Shown: positions 42,806-51,662 of the stretch, piece by piece
Layout of the letters: every line of letters begins with the position of its first letter
Position numbering within the stretch: the first letter of the stretch is position 1
Assembly (NCBI GenBank): GCA_910587355.1
Contig: CAJUKF010000003.1
Coordinates: 1 to 64,000, forward strand
DNA from: an uncultured Muribaculaceae bacterium
GTDB lineage: Bacteria > Bacteroidota > Bacteroidia > Bacteroidales > Muribaculaceae
DNA: 64,000 nucleotides
Direction: 5' to 3'
Notes under the pieces: model-generated
Database searches by the model: none
The model's input: only the letters and a program-made list of their open reading frames with translations
What the model was told of the DNA's origin: nothing
Made by a program: the position numbers and the translations under genes

Positions 42806-44545
42806 ATGAAGCATTTCTTGCTCCTAAGTGCCGGTGTAATAGCCGCGTCGGCACTCACAGGGTGTGTTGACGACAAATACGATTTATCGGATATCGACAC
42901 AACTGTGAAAGTCGAGGTCAATGACCTTACCGTCCCGGTCAATATCGACCCCATTACAATGAAAACCATCTTCGACATCAATGAAGATGACCCCGATGCA
43001 ACAGTCAAAGAACTCGACGGTGTCTATGCCATTGTCCGTTCAGGCTCTTTTTCTTCAAATGAGATTAAATTCCAGCCAATCCACCTCAGTTCCTCAGTAT
43101 CGGCATCCTCTACCACACAAATCAGCACAGGATATTCGGGCGAGGTCCCCGGCGGGATTGACATCGCTCTTCCTTTCACTACAGAGGATGTATCCGTTTC
43201 ATATTCCTCATCGGACATTCCTTACGAGGTGGCCGACATTACACGTCTCGGTGCAAATTTCAGCATCAACTATACCCTTTCATTCAACGAACTCATCGGG
43301 CATCTGACCCGTCTGTCAGTTCAGAACGTTGAAGTAGACTTTCCCAAAGGTCTTACCGGCACTATGAACATCGGCACATATGATGCCGAAGCAGGCAAGG
43401 TGCGCATTCCGCACGCCGACCTGACATCGCCTGTGCTCAGGCTCAGCCTCACATGTACAGCTCTTGATTTCGATAAAATCGGAGGTACATTCAACGCCGC
43501 AACACACACCGCCGACATACAGGCCAACATACAGATTGTATCAGGCGAGCTCTGCTTCAACTCTTCGGATTTCGACGGACATATGCCTTCTACAATTAAT
43601 CTTCACGCTGAAGGCGGCCTCACAGATATTGATGTAACAACATTCTCAGGCAGAGTAAACTACAACATCGACGGAGTAAATATCAATCCGGTAAACCTCG
43701 ACGACCTCCCCGACGTTCTGCGCCAGAAAGATACACGCATCACCCTGACAAATCCGCAGATATATCTGCACATCGAAAATCCCCTCTCTCCTTACAAACT
43801 GACGGCTCAGACAGGCATCACAATCAACTCGGTATTTACAGACGACAACGGCAACGTGACGAGTACCACCACACATGCCCTCGACGCCCCGGGATATTTT
43901 GAGATAAACGACGCTGCACAGAGCAACTACTGCCTATCCCCGCTTGGTGCCACAAACGTGCCCGAAGGCTTCAGTCCGGCCACACCCGTTTCTTTCAAGT
44001 CGCTTACCACTGTTCTCGACGGTGCCGGGCTCCCCGCAAGCCTCGACATCACACTTGACGACCCCAAAGTCGACAACAAACCCGTAGAAAATCTTCCCAT
44101 AGGCAGCAATCTCGGCATCGTCGACGGAAAATATGAATTCATTGCCCCCCTGTCGTTCGGCGAAGGCTCACAGATAGTCTATACAGATACCGAAACCGGC
44201 TGGGGAAGCGATGACCTGGATGCAATTACAATTGAAACCCTTGCCGTTACGACAAAAATATCTTCGCAATTGCCTTTCAGTGTCAACTTTACAGGCTATC
44301 CCATCGATGCCGATGGCAACCGCATAAACAATGTATCGATTGAAGGCGCCGAAGTTCCGGCCAACTGCAGCGACCACGAAATCACTATCCGCATTACCGG
44401 TGAAATCCGCCGTCTTGACGGTATCGAATTCACTGCCAAAGGATTTGTTCCCGGAACGATGAACTCGCCGGTGACACCCGATATGTCAATTACCTGTAAG
44501 GATATCCACGCAACAGTATCGGGCTATTACGAAAAAGAACTCTAA
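42806..44545 (+). CDS. Large lipoprotein of unknown function
   Basis: A 579-residue predicted lipoprotein: hydrophobic N-terminus ending in lipobox ALTGC (Cys at residue 20), followed by DDKYDLSDIDTTVKV. The mature part is rich in Thr, Ser, Asp and alternating beta strands, with repeated short units such as VNYNIDGVNINPVNLDDLPD, suggesting an elongated beta-sandwich or solenoid. No cysteines needed for catalysis and no enzyme motif are seen. Similar Bacteroidales genes are often found directly before a DUF5723-like outer-membrane gene, as here (18 nt gap). A surface or periplasmic partner role is inferred. Confidence 0.7.
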   Translation: MKHFLLLSAGVIAASALTGCVDDKYDLSDIDTTVKVEVNDLTVPVNIDPITMKTIFDINEDDPDATVKELDGVYAIVRSGSFSSNEIKFQPIHLSSSVSASSTTQISTGYSGEVPGGIDIALPFTTEDVSVSYSSSDIPYEVADITRLGANFSINYTLSFNELIGHLTRLSVQNVEVDFPKGLTGTMNIGTYDAEAGKVRIPHADLTSPVLRLSLTCTALDFDKIGGTFNAATHTADIQANIQIVSGELCFNSSDFDGHMPSTINLHAEGGLTDIDVTTFSGRVNYNIDGVNINPVNLDDLPDVLRQKDTRITLTNPQIYLHIENPLSPYKLTAQTGITINSVFTDDNGNVTSTTTHALDAPGYFEINDAAQSNYCLSPLGATNVPEGFSPATPVSFKSLTTVLDGAGLPASLDITLDDPKVDNKPVENLPIGSNLGIVDGKYEFIAPLSFGEGSQIVYTDTETGWGSDDLDAITIETLAVTTKISSQLPFSVNFTGYPIDADGNRINNVSIEGAEVPANCSDHEITIRITGEIRRLDGIEFTAKGFVPGTMNSPVTPDMSITCKDIHATVSGYYEKEL

Positions 44546-44563
44546 CGCATAAGTGCTAAAAAA

Positions 44564-45952
44564 ATGAATTTCAATATAAAGAAATGCGCCGCCGCAATGC
44601 TCGCAACGGCCGCCGCACTGTGCGCTACGGCACAGAATACACAGTCGGGCTACTTCATCGATGACTATGCCTACAGATTCCTGTCGAACCCGGCTCTGGC
44701 ACCCTCACACGGCAAGTTCCTTGCAGGTATTCCGGGCATCAGCAATCTCAATGTGAATATGCGCGGCAATCTTGCCCTGACCGATGTGATTTACAACGTC
44801 AACGGCAAAACGACCACCTTTATGAATCCCGGTGTTTCGGCTGCCGAAGCGATGAGCAACCTCTCTGACATGAACCGCCTCGGATTTGACATCCGCGAGA
44901 ACATACTCAGTTTCGGCTTCGGCATGCTCGGCGGATACTCAACAATCAATATCTCGGCCCGCGCAAATGTGAACACGCGTCTGCCGAAATCGATTTTTTC
45001 CTTTCTCAAAGAAGGTGTGACAAACGACACATATGAAATCGACGGCCTTAAGGCACGCGCCATTGGCTACGGCGAGATTTCACTCGGCCACAGCCGCAAT
45101 ATAACCGGTGAAATCCGCGTAGGCGCCAATGTGAAAGTGCTCCTCGGTGTCGGCTCGGTAAAAGCCGACCTCGACCGCGCCACCCTCGCGCTCAACCGTG
45201 ATTCATGGGATATAACCACCAACGCCAGCATACATACTTCGCTTAAAGGCTACACCTACGAGACCAAATACAGTGAAGACACTCACCGTGAGTACGTAAG
45301 CGGCCTTGACGGCAGTTTCAAGCCTGTCAACGGATTCGGCATGGCATTCGACCTTGGCGCCACTTATGCACCCAAAGCTCTCAAAGACTGGGAATTCTCC
45401 GCCGCCCTCCTCGACCTCGGCTTCATCAAGTGGGGCAACGACCTCTATGCCACCACAAACGGCGACCGCAGTTTCCAGAGCAGCATCTACAATTTCTCGG
45501 CCGACGACAACGCTCCTAACTCTTTCTCCAACGAATGGGACCGCGTGCGCAACTCTCTCGAAGAGCTTTACCAGCTCGATGACGCAGGCGACACCGGCGG
45601 TTACACGCAGGCTCTAAATGCCACCGTCAACCTCGGTGCAAGCTATACGCTGCCTGTCTACCGCCGTCTCAAATTCGGCTTGTTAAACACAACACGCATA
45701 GCCGGCAGCTTCTCATGGACCGACTTCCGCCTCTCGGCCAATGTCAACCCCGTCAGGAACATATCGGTCGGCATCAACGGCAATGCAGGCACTTTGGGCT
45801 GTGGTTTCGGCTGGATTGCAAATCTCCGCATACCATACGCCGGCATCCAGCTCTATATCGCACAGGACAATTTCTTTGCCAAAATAGCAAAACAGGGTGT
45901 GCCCCTATCCTCAAACGCATCGGTTTCGCTTGGTCTGAACGTAATACTCTGA
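44564..45952 (+). CDS. DUF5723-like outer-membrane protein
   Basis: A 462-residue exported protein. Signal peptide of about 23 residues ending ALCATA, mature N-terminus QNTQSGYFIDDYAYRFLSNPALAPSHGKF, which resembles the N-terminus of Bacteroidales DUF5723 proteins. Gly- and aromatic-rich alternating strands run to the C-terminus (FGLLNTTRIAGSFSWTDF), fitting an outer-membrane beta barrel. Function unknown. Follows the lipoprotein by 18 nt with a terminator after it, so the pair forms one unit. Confidence 0.75.
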   Translation: MNFNIKKCAAAMLATAAALCATAQNTQSGYFIDDYAYRFLSNPALAPSHGKFLAGIPGISNLNVNMRGNLALTDVIYNVNGKTTTFMNPGVSAAEAMSNLSDMNRLGFDIRENILSFGFGMLGGYSTINISARANVNTRLPKSIFSFLKEGVTNDTYEIDGLKARAIGYGEISLGHSRNITGEIRVGANVKVLLGVGSVKADLDRATLALNRDSWDITTNASIHTSLKGYTYETKYSEDTHREYVSGLDGSFKPVNGFGMAFDLGATYAPKALKDWEFSAALLDLGFIKWGNDLYATTNGDRSFQSSIYNFSADDNAPNSFSNEWDRVRNSLEELYQLDDAGDTGGYTQALNATVNLGASYTLPVYRRLKFGLLNTTRIAGSFSWTDFRLSANVNPVRNISVGINGNAGTLGCGFGWIANLRIPYAGIQLYIAQDNFFAKIAKQGVPLSSNASVSLGLNVIL

Positions 45953-45972
45953 AAATATAAAGACACCTTTTC

Positions 45973-46010
45973 AAAAGCATCACGGACACTGCGCGCCGTG
46001 ATGCTTTTTT
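45973..46010 (+). terminator. Intrinsic terminator after the DUF5723-like gene
   Basis: A 13-bp stem AAAAGCATCACGG (45973-45985) with CCGTGATGCTTTT (45996-46008), 10-nt loop, then a T run to 46010. Confidence 0.88.
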
Positions 46011-46053
46011 GTATTTTTTAAGCGTGAATCCGGCTGAAACAGCTTCCCCTTTC

Positions 46054-46084
46054 TTTGCCGGACCGAAAAAAAATCGTACCTTTG
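46054..46084 (+). promoter_or_regulatory. Bacteroidota-type promoter for gyrB
   Basis: TTTG at 46054-46057, 19 bp, TACCTTTG at 46077-46084: a full match. It makes the upstream in-frame start at 46009 impossible and supports ATG 46129. Confidence 0.8.
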
Positions 46085-46128
46085 TATGCTTAAAAAGAAC
46101 AAAAAGAATTCAGAACAGAATAACCCAC

Positions 46129-48060
46129 ATGGCAGAACAACAAGAGGAATACAGCGCCAGTAATATTCAGGTCCTCGAAGGCCTGGAAGCCGTACGCAAG
46201 CGTCCGGCAATGTATATCGGCGATATTTCCGAAAAAGGTTTGCACCACCTTGTCTATGAGGTGGTTGACAACTCAATCGACGAAGCTCTGGCCGGATTCG
46301 CCAAAGACATAAAAGTCACCATAAACAGCGACAACAGCATCACGGTCGTAGACGACGGCCGCGGCATTCCCGTGGACATGCACGAGAAAGAGCATAAAAG
46401 CGCCCTCGAAGTGGTGCTCACCGTGCTTCATGCAGGCGGTAAATTCGATAAAGGCACTTACAAAGTGTCAGGCGGCCTCCACGGCGTAGGCGTATCGTGT
46501 GTAAACGCACTTTCATCGTATCTCCGCGCAGAGGTGCACCGCAACGGCAAAGCATACTGCCAGGAGTACGCTTACGGCAAGCCCACCACTGAGCTCACAG
46601 TCATCGGCGAAAGCAACCACACAGGTACTTCAATCACTTTCCGTCCCGACGCAGGCATATTCACCGTCACCGAGTACAACTACTCTACCCTTGCCAACCG
46701 CCTGCGCGATTTGGCTTACCTCAACTCCGGCATAACACTGCATCTCACCGACATGCGTCAGCTTGATGCCGAAGGCAAGCCGCGCACAGAGACATTCTAC
46801 TCAAGCAAAGGGCTCCGCGAGTTCGTTGAGTACATCGATGCCAACAAGGAGTCGCTAATCAACGATGTAATCGACCTCAACACCGAGAGCCAGGGCATTC
46901 CCGTGGAAGTGGCCTTCACATATAACACTACTTCCAACGAGAATATCTACTCTTTCGTCAACAACATCAACACTATCGAAGGCGGCACTCACCTTGCCGG
47001 CTTCCGCCGTGCGCTCACTACCACCCTCAAGAAATACGCCGACGACAACAATCTGCTCAAAAACGCCAAGGTTGAAATCGCAGGCGATGACTTCCGCGAC
47101 GGTCTCACAGCCGTGATTTCCGTGAAAGTAATGGAGCCGCAGTTCGAAGGCCAGACAAAAACGAAGCTCGGCAACAGCGAAGTGGCCGGTGCCGTTTCAT
47201 CGGCTGTTAGCGAAGCTCTCGGCTACTATCTCGAAGAGCATCCGGCCCAGGCTAAAATCATTGTAGAGAAAGTGATACTTGCCGCCCGCGCCCGCCACGC
47301 CGCTCTGGCAGCACGTCAGCAGGTGCTCCGCAAGACTCCTCTCGTAGGCGGAGGGCTCCCCGGCAAGCTTACCGACTGCTCGAGCCGTACGGCCGAAGAC
47401 TGCGAACTTTTCCTCGTCGAGGGTGATTCAGCAGGCGGTACCGCAAAGCAGGCACGCGACCGTCGTTTTCAGGCCGTGCTTCCCCTTCGCGGTAAGATTC
47501 TGAACGTAGAGAAGGCCCTCGAGCACAAAGTGTTCGACAATCAGGAAATCGCAAGTCTCTTCCGTGCGCTCCGCGTTACTATCGGCACCGAAGAAGACCC
47601 CAAGGCACCCAATCTGAGCAAACTCGCGTACCATAAAGTAATCATCATGACCGATGCCGATGTCGACGGTGCCCACATCGCCACCCTTCTGATGACATTC
47701 TTCTTCCGCCGCATGCGTCCGCTCATCGAGCAAGGCTTCCTCTACCTCGCATCCCCGCCCCTTTACAAATGTAAAATGGGCAAAAACGAAGAATACTGCT
47801 GGAACGACATGCAGGTGCAGCAGTTCATCAGCAAATATGGCGAGCGCACCACCGTACAGCGCTACAAAGGTCTTGGTGAGATGAGCGACGACGAACTCCG
47901 TGCCACCACCATGTCGCCCGAAGGCCGTATTCTCAAGCAGGTGAAAATCAGCGACGCAGCAGAAGCCGACCGCATATTCTCCATGCTCATGGGCGAAGAC
48001 GTGGCTCCGCGCCGCGACTTCATCGAGTCAAACGCCACCTACGCAAACATAGACGCGTAA
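46129..48060 (+). CDS. gyrB: DNA gyrase subunit B
   Basis: ATPase subunit of gyrase, 643 residues from ATG 46129. The GHKL ATPase motifs are YEVVDNSIDEALAG near residue 43 and DDGRGIPVD near 79, with GLHGVGVSCVNALS near 120. The toprim domain shows EGDSAGGTAKQARDRRFQAVLPLRGK near 425 and DADVDGAHIATL near 510, and the C-terminus has the GEMSDDELRATTM-type block. Sequence and size favour GyrB over ParE. It is flanked by its own promoter and a terminator. Confidence 0.95.
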   Translation: MAEQQEEYSASNIQVLEGLEAVRKRPAMYIGDISEKGLHHLVYEVVDNSIDEALAGFAKDIKVTINSDNSITVVDDGRGIPVDMHEKEHKSALEVVLTVLHAGGKFDKGTYKVSGGLHGVGVSCVNALSSYLRAEVHRNGKAYCQEYAYGKPTTELTVIGESNHTGTSITFRPDAGIFTVTEYNYSTLANRLRDLAYLNSGITLHLTDMRQLDAEGKPRTETFYSSKGLREFVEYIDANKESLINDVIDLNTESQGIPVEVAFTYNTTSNENIYSFVNNINTIEGGTHLAGFRRALTTTLKKYADDNNLLKNAKVEIAGDDFRDGLTAVISVKVMEPQFEGQTKTKLGNSEVAGAVSSAVSEALGYYLEEHPAQAKIIVEKVILAARARHAALAARQQVLRKTPLVGGGLPGKLTDCSSRTAEDCELFLVEGDSAGGTAKQARDRRFQAVLPLRGKILNVEKALEHKVFDNQEIASLFRALRVTIGTEEDPKAPNLSKLAYHKVIIMTDADVDGAHIATLLMTFFFRRMRPLIEQGFLYLASPPLYKCKMGKNEEYCWNDMQVQQFISKYGERTTVQRYKGLGEMSDDELRATTMSPEGRILKQVKISDAAEADRIFSMLMGEDVAPRRDFIESNATYANIDA

Positions 48061-48077
48061 GCCGACACAACCATAAG

Positions 48078-48130
48078 CCGTTCCGGAGCGTTATATACAC
48101 AAAAAAGTATAGCTCCCGGAGCGGTTTTTT
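48078..48130 (+). terminator. Intrinsic terminator after gyrB
   Basis: CCGTTCCGGAGC (48078-48089) pairs with GCTCCCGGAGCGG (48112-48124) with one bulge and one G-U; inner TATAC/GTATA (48094-48098 and 48107-48111) extends the stem. A T run follows to 48130. Confidence 0.82.
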
Positions 48131-48168
48131 CAAACTCCCCGACACACGTTCTCAACGACTTCTCTCTT

Positions 48169-50415
48169 ATGCCAAAGAATACACGCAACAAAAAGCCTTC
48201 GACAGGCCGCATACGAGCCGACGTAGATTCGTTCATCGCCGCAAAAAGCAAAAGCACATTCAACTACCGCCAGGTAGCACAGGCTATCGGGCAGGAATCA
48301 AACGCCGCGATGCGTATCATCGCCCTATATCTCGCCGAGCTCGCTTTCGACGGACACATCATAGAGACCGCGCCCGGACTTTACCGCACCTCTCCGGGGC
48401 GTACGGTGACAGCCGAAGGCGTATTCGTACGACGCAGCAACGGCAACAACAGCATTATCATAGATACTGACGGCGAGGAAATACGTGTTGCCGAGCGCAA
48501 CTCGATGCACGCGCTCAACGGCGACCGCGTCGAAGTATCGATAGCCGCACGTATTAAAGGTCACGAGCCCGAAGCCGAAGTAACGCGAATCATTGAGAAA
48601 AAAGACCAGACTTTCATCGGCACTATCAAGGTAGACAAGCATATAGCTTATCTTCTTACCGATTCAAAATTTCTGGCCAATGACATATACATTCCCAAAG
48701 GCCGTCTGAAAGGCGCCAACAACGGCGATAAAGTGATTGTACGCATTACAGACTGGCCCGACGATGCCAAGAATCCACAGGGAGAAGTTGTTGATGTGCT
48801 CGGCAAAACAGGCCAGAACACCACCGAGATGCATGCCATATTGGCCGAATTCGGTCTGCCTTACCGCTATCCAGAAGCCGTTGAGAAAGCCGCCGATAAA
48901 ATCGACGCGGGCATCACCGACGAAGAAGTCGCACGGCGCGAGGATATGCGCGGAGTCACAACATTCACCATCGACCCGCGTGATGCCAAGGACTTCGACG
49001 ACGCACTGTCGTTCCGCCGTCTCAAAAACGGCCACTACGAAGTAGGTGTCCATATTGCCGACGTAACCCATTACGTAAAGCCAGGTTCTATCATCGAGCG
49101 TGAGGCCGAAGACCGTGCCACGAGCGTTTACCTTGTCGACCGCACCATACCCATGCTGCCCGAGCATCTGTCAAACGGCATCTGCTCGCTGCGGCCCGAG
49201 GAGGATAAACTGACATTCTCGGTAATTTTCGAGATGGACAACAATGCCCATGTGCTCGGCTCGCGCATAGTACGCACTGTAATCCGGAGCAACCGCCGCT
49301 TTACATACGAAGAGGCTCAGGAAGTTATCGAAACCGGTAAAGGCGACTTCGCCGACGAGATTCTCACACTCGACAAACTTGCGAAACAGCTGCGCAAGTC
49401 CCGCTATGACAACGGTTCAGTCGACTTCGACCGTGTCGAGGTACGCTTTGACATCGATGAAAACGGACACCCCACATCTGTATTCTTCAAAGAATCGAAA
49501 GATGCAAATAAGCTCATCGAAGAGTTCATGTTGCTTGCCAACCGCACGGTAGCATCGGCCATTGGCATAGTCCCTAAGAAAAAGAAAGCAAAGGCATTCG
49601 TTTACCGAGTACACGACAAACCCGACGAACAGCGACTCAGCGATTTAGCGAATCTCGCCCGTACCTTTGGATACAAACTACGCACCAAAGGCACACCTCT
49701 CGAAATCAACCGTTCGCTCAATAAGATGCTCGTTGACCTCAAAGGCAAAGGCGAAGAGAATTTCCTTTCGACTCTCGCAATCCGCTCAATGGCAAAAGCC
49801 ATATATACCACGGCAAACATCGGTCACTATGGCCTCGGGTTTGAATATTACACCCACTTCACTTCACCTATCCGCCGTTATCCCGACATGATGGTCCATC
49901 GTCTGCTCGAACGTTACCTCAAAGGCGCCCGGTCGGTAAACATTGACAAACTCGAGGAAGAATGCAAGCACTCATCCGACATGGAACAGCTTGCCGCCGG
50001 TGCCGAACGCGCCTCAATCAAATACAAGCAGGTGGAGTACATGGCCGACCATATCGGCGAAGTCTTCGAAGGCGTAATATCCGGTGTCACCGAATGGGGA
50101 CTCTACATCGAACTTGAAGAAAACAAATGCGAAGGCCTTGTTCCCGTACGCGACCTTGCAGACGACTACTACGACTTCGACGAGCGCAACTACTGCCTTG
50201 TAGGACGTAAAAACAATACGCGCTATCGCCTCGGCGATAAAATAACCGTTCAGGTGGCCCGAGCCGACATTCAGAAGCGTCAGCTCGACTTTGTCGTAGT
50301 TGATGAAAAGAATCCGCCACGTTCATTCGAGACTCTTGTGACACGTCAGACACCCAAAACACCCCGGAGAGAAGAGAAACCCGGCAAGAAAAAACGCAAA
50401 GCACGCCGCAGATGA
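48169..50415 (+). CDS. rnr: Ribonuclease R
   Basis: Processive 3'-5' exoribonuclease of the RNB family, 748 residues. An N-terminal winged-helix region (FNYRQVAQAIGQESNAAMRIIALYL) precedes cold-shock domains, the RNB catalytic domain with TIDPRDAKDFDDAL near residues 267-280 (metal-binding aspartates), and an S1 domain about 630-715 (VISGVTEWGLYIEL). The basic Lys/Arg tail (KKKRKARRR) is usual for RNase R. Its stop overlaps the folB start by four bases. No good promoter was found in the 38 nt after the gyrB terminator. Confidence 0.94.
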   Translation: MPKNTRNKKPSTGRIRADVDSFIAAKSKSTFNYRQVAQAIGQESNAAMRIIALYLAELAFDGHIIETAPGLYRTSPGRTVTAEGVFVRRSNGNNSIIIDTDGEEIRVAERNSMHALNGDRVEVSIAARIKGHEPEAEVTRIIEKKDQTFIGTIKVDKHIAYLLTDSKFLANDIYIPKGRLKGANNGDKVIVRITDWPDDAKNPQGEVVDVLGKTGQNTTEMHAILAEFGLPYRYPEAVEKAADKIDAGITDEEVARREDMRGVTTFTIDPRDAKDFDDALSFRRLKNGHYEVGVHIADVTHYVKPGSIIEREAEDRATSVYLVDRTIPMLPEHLSNGICSLRPEEDKLTFSVIFEMDNNAHVLGSRIVRTVIRSNRRFTYEEAQEVIETGKGDFADEILTLDKLAKQLRKSRYDNGSVDFDRVEVRFDIDENGHPTSVFFKESKDANKLIEEFMLLANRTVASAIGIVPKKKKAKAFVYRVHDKPDEQRLSDLANLARTFGYKLRTKGTPLEINRSLNKMLVDLKGKGEENFLSTLAIRSMAKAIYTTANIGHYGLGFEYYTHFTSPIRRYPDMMVHRLLERYLKGARSVNIDKLEEECKHSSDMEQLAAGAERASIKYKQVEYMADHIGEVFEGVISGVTEWGLYIELEENKCEGLVPVRDLADDYYDFDERNYCLVGRKNNTRYRLGDKITVQVARADIQKRQLDFVVVDEKNPPRSFETLVTRQTPKTPRREEKPGKKKRKARRR

Positions 50416-50765
50416 CAGCTTCTGTCCATATCGACGGCCTGCGCGTTTTCGCCCGGCATGGAGTATTGCCGCAGGAACGCACTGTAGGCAATACTTTTGA
50501 AGTGTTGGTGAGAATCGACTTCGATGCCCGCGATGCAATGGTTGCCGACTCGCTCGCCGATACGGTGAATTATGCCGAGGCCGTCGAAATTATCAGACAG
50601 GAAATGTCGCGGCCTTCGCGACTGCTCGAAAACGCGGTATACCGCATACACCAGGCTCTTATCGAACATTTTCCTACAATAACAGGCGGTCACATATCGC
50701 TGTATAAACTCCAGCCGCCCATTCCGGCCGAAATGCGACGGGTCGGTTTCTCGCTTGACTGGTAA
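50412..50765 (+). CDS. folB: Dihydroneopterin aldolase
   Basis: Cleaves dihydroneopterin to 6-hydroxymethyl-dihydropterin in folate synthesis. The 117-residue protein carries catalytic Glu22 in GVLPQERTVG and Lys99 in LYKLQPP, matching the family. Length is normal. The ATG overlaps the rnr stop by four bases, so translation depends on rnr. Its usual pathway partner folK is represented in this window only by a degenerate homologue at 22841-23233. Confidence 0.9.
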   Translation: MTASVHIDGLRVFARHGVLPQERTVGNTFEVLVRIDFDARDAMVADSLADTVNYAEAVEIIRQEMSRPSRLLENAVYRIHQALIEHFPTITGGHISLYKLQPPIPAEMRRVGFSLDW

Positions 50766-50851
50766 ACGGCAGCCTGCAGTTTCAGTTCAAACTTACAATA
50801 ATGCGGACAATATGCCGTTAAAGAAATAGTAAACCAAACATAAGTCACAAT

Positions 50852-51655
50852 ATGAAATTCAAGTCGCTCGTACTGTCGGCCGCCATAGCCCTTGCGTTGG
50901 CCTCGTGCAGTTCATCCAAAACGACCCTGCCATATTTCACCGACCTCTCGGAAACCTCTGCCGGCCAGCTGCCTCCCATGGACTACCTCGTACGTCTTCA
51001 GCCAGAAGATGAATTGCAAATCACCGTCAACTCAGAGGTACCGGGTGCCACGGAAATATATAACCTGCCACTGTTCAATCCGGTTGACCGTGCAAATCTT
51101 CTGGTGTCAAAACAGCCCACCAGCCAGACATATGTTGTCAACTCCAAAGGCGACATCGACTTTCCTGTGCTCGGAACAATCCATGTACAGGGCCTGACAA
51201 TAGAGCAGCTGAAAGAATATCTCACCAAAGAAATATCCAAAGAGGTAAAAGACCCTATAGTCACGGTCAACCTCATAAACTTTAAAATAGCCGTTGGCGG
51301 AGAGGTAAAGACTCCCGACACATACCCCGTGAGCGGAAACCGTATCACTATTCTCGATGCCCTTGCCAAAGCCGGCGACCTCACCGAATACGGCGAACGC
51401 TCGAATGTGCTCATCATCCGCGAAGAAAACGGACAGCGCACCTACGCGCATGTCGACCTCAACAGCAGCGATTTGCTAACATCGCCCTACTACTATCTGC
51501 AGCAGAACGACTACATATACGTCTCCCCCAATAAAATCAAGCAGGCCAACTCCAAATACAACACCAACAACAGCTACAAGTTATCGGTGACCTCTACCAT
51601 TGTAAGCGCATGCTCGGTTATCGCATCACTAATCATCGCTCTCGCAGTCAAATAA
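50852..51655 (+). CDS. Wza-like polysaccharide export lipoprotein
   Basis: Predicted outer-membrane export channel for exopolysaccharide, 267 residues. Lipobox ALASC with Cys19. The polysaccharide-export domain begins near residue 43 (DYLVRLQPEDELQITVNSE) and a SLBB-like domain near 145 (KIAVGGEVKTPDTYPVSGNRITILDALAKAGD). A single C-terminal hydrophobic helix (about 245-265) corresponds to the outer-membrane pore helix of Wza, so this short form is likely complete. The Wzc-like kinase gene follows after 7 nt. Confidence 0.88.
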   Translation: MKFKSLVLSAAIALALASCSSSKTTLPYFTDLSETSAGQLPPMDYLVRLQPEDELQITVNSEVPGATEIYNLPLFNPVDRANLLVSKQPTSQTYVVNSKGDIDFPVLGTIHVQGLTIEQLKEYLTKEISKEVKDPIVTVNLINFKIAVGGEVKTPDTYPVSGNRITILDALAKAGDLTEYGERSNVLIIREENGQRTYAHVDLNSSDLLTSPYYYLQQNDYIYVSPNKIKQANSKYNTNNSYKLSVTSTIVSACSVIASLIIALAVK

Positions 51656-51662
51656 CACAGCC

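Noticed and set aside
46009..46128. In-frame upstream extension of gyrB starting with TTG
   Set aside because: The region contains the -33 and -7 promoter elements (46054-46084) and the preceding terminator; GyrB homology starts after ATG 46129.
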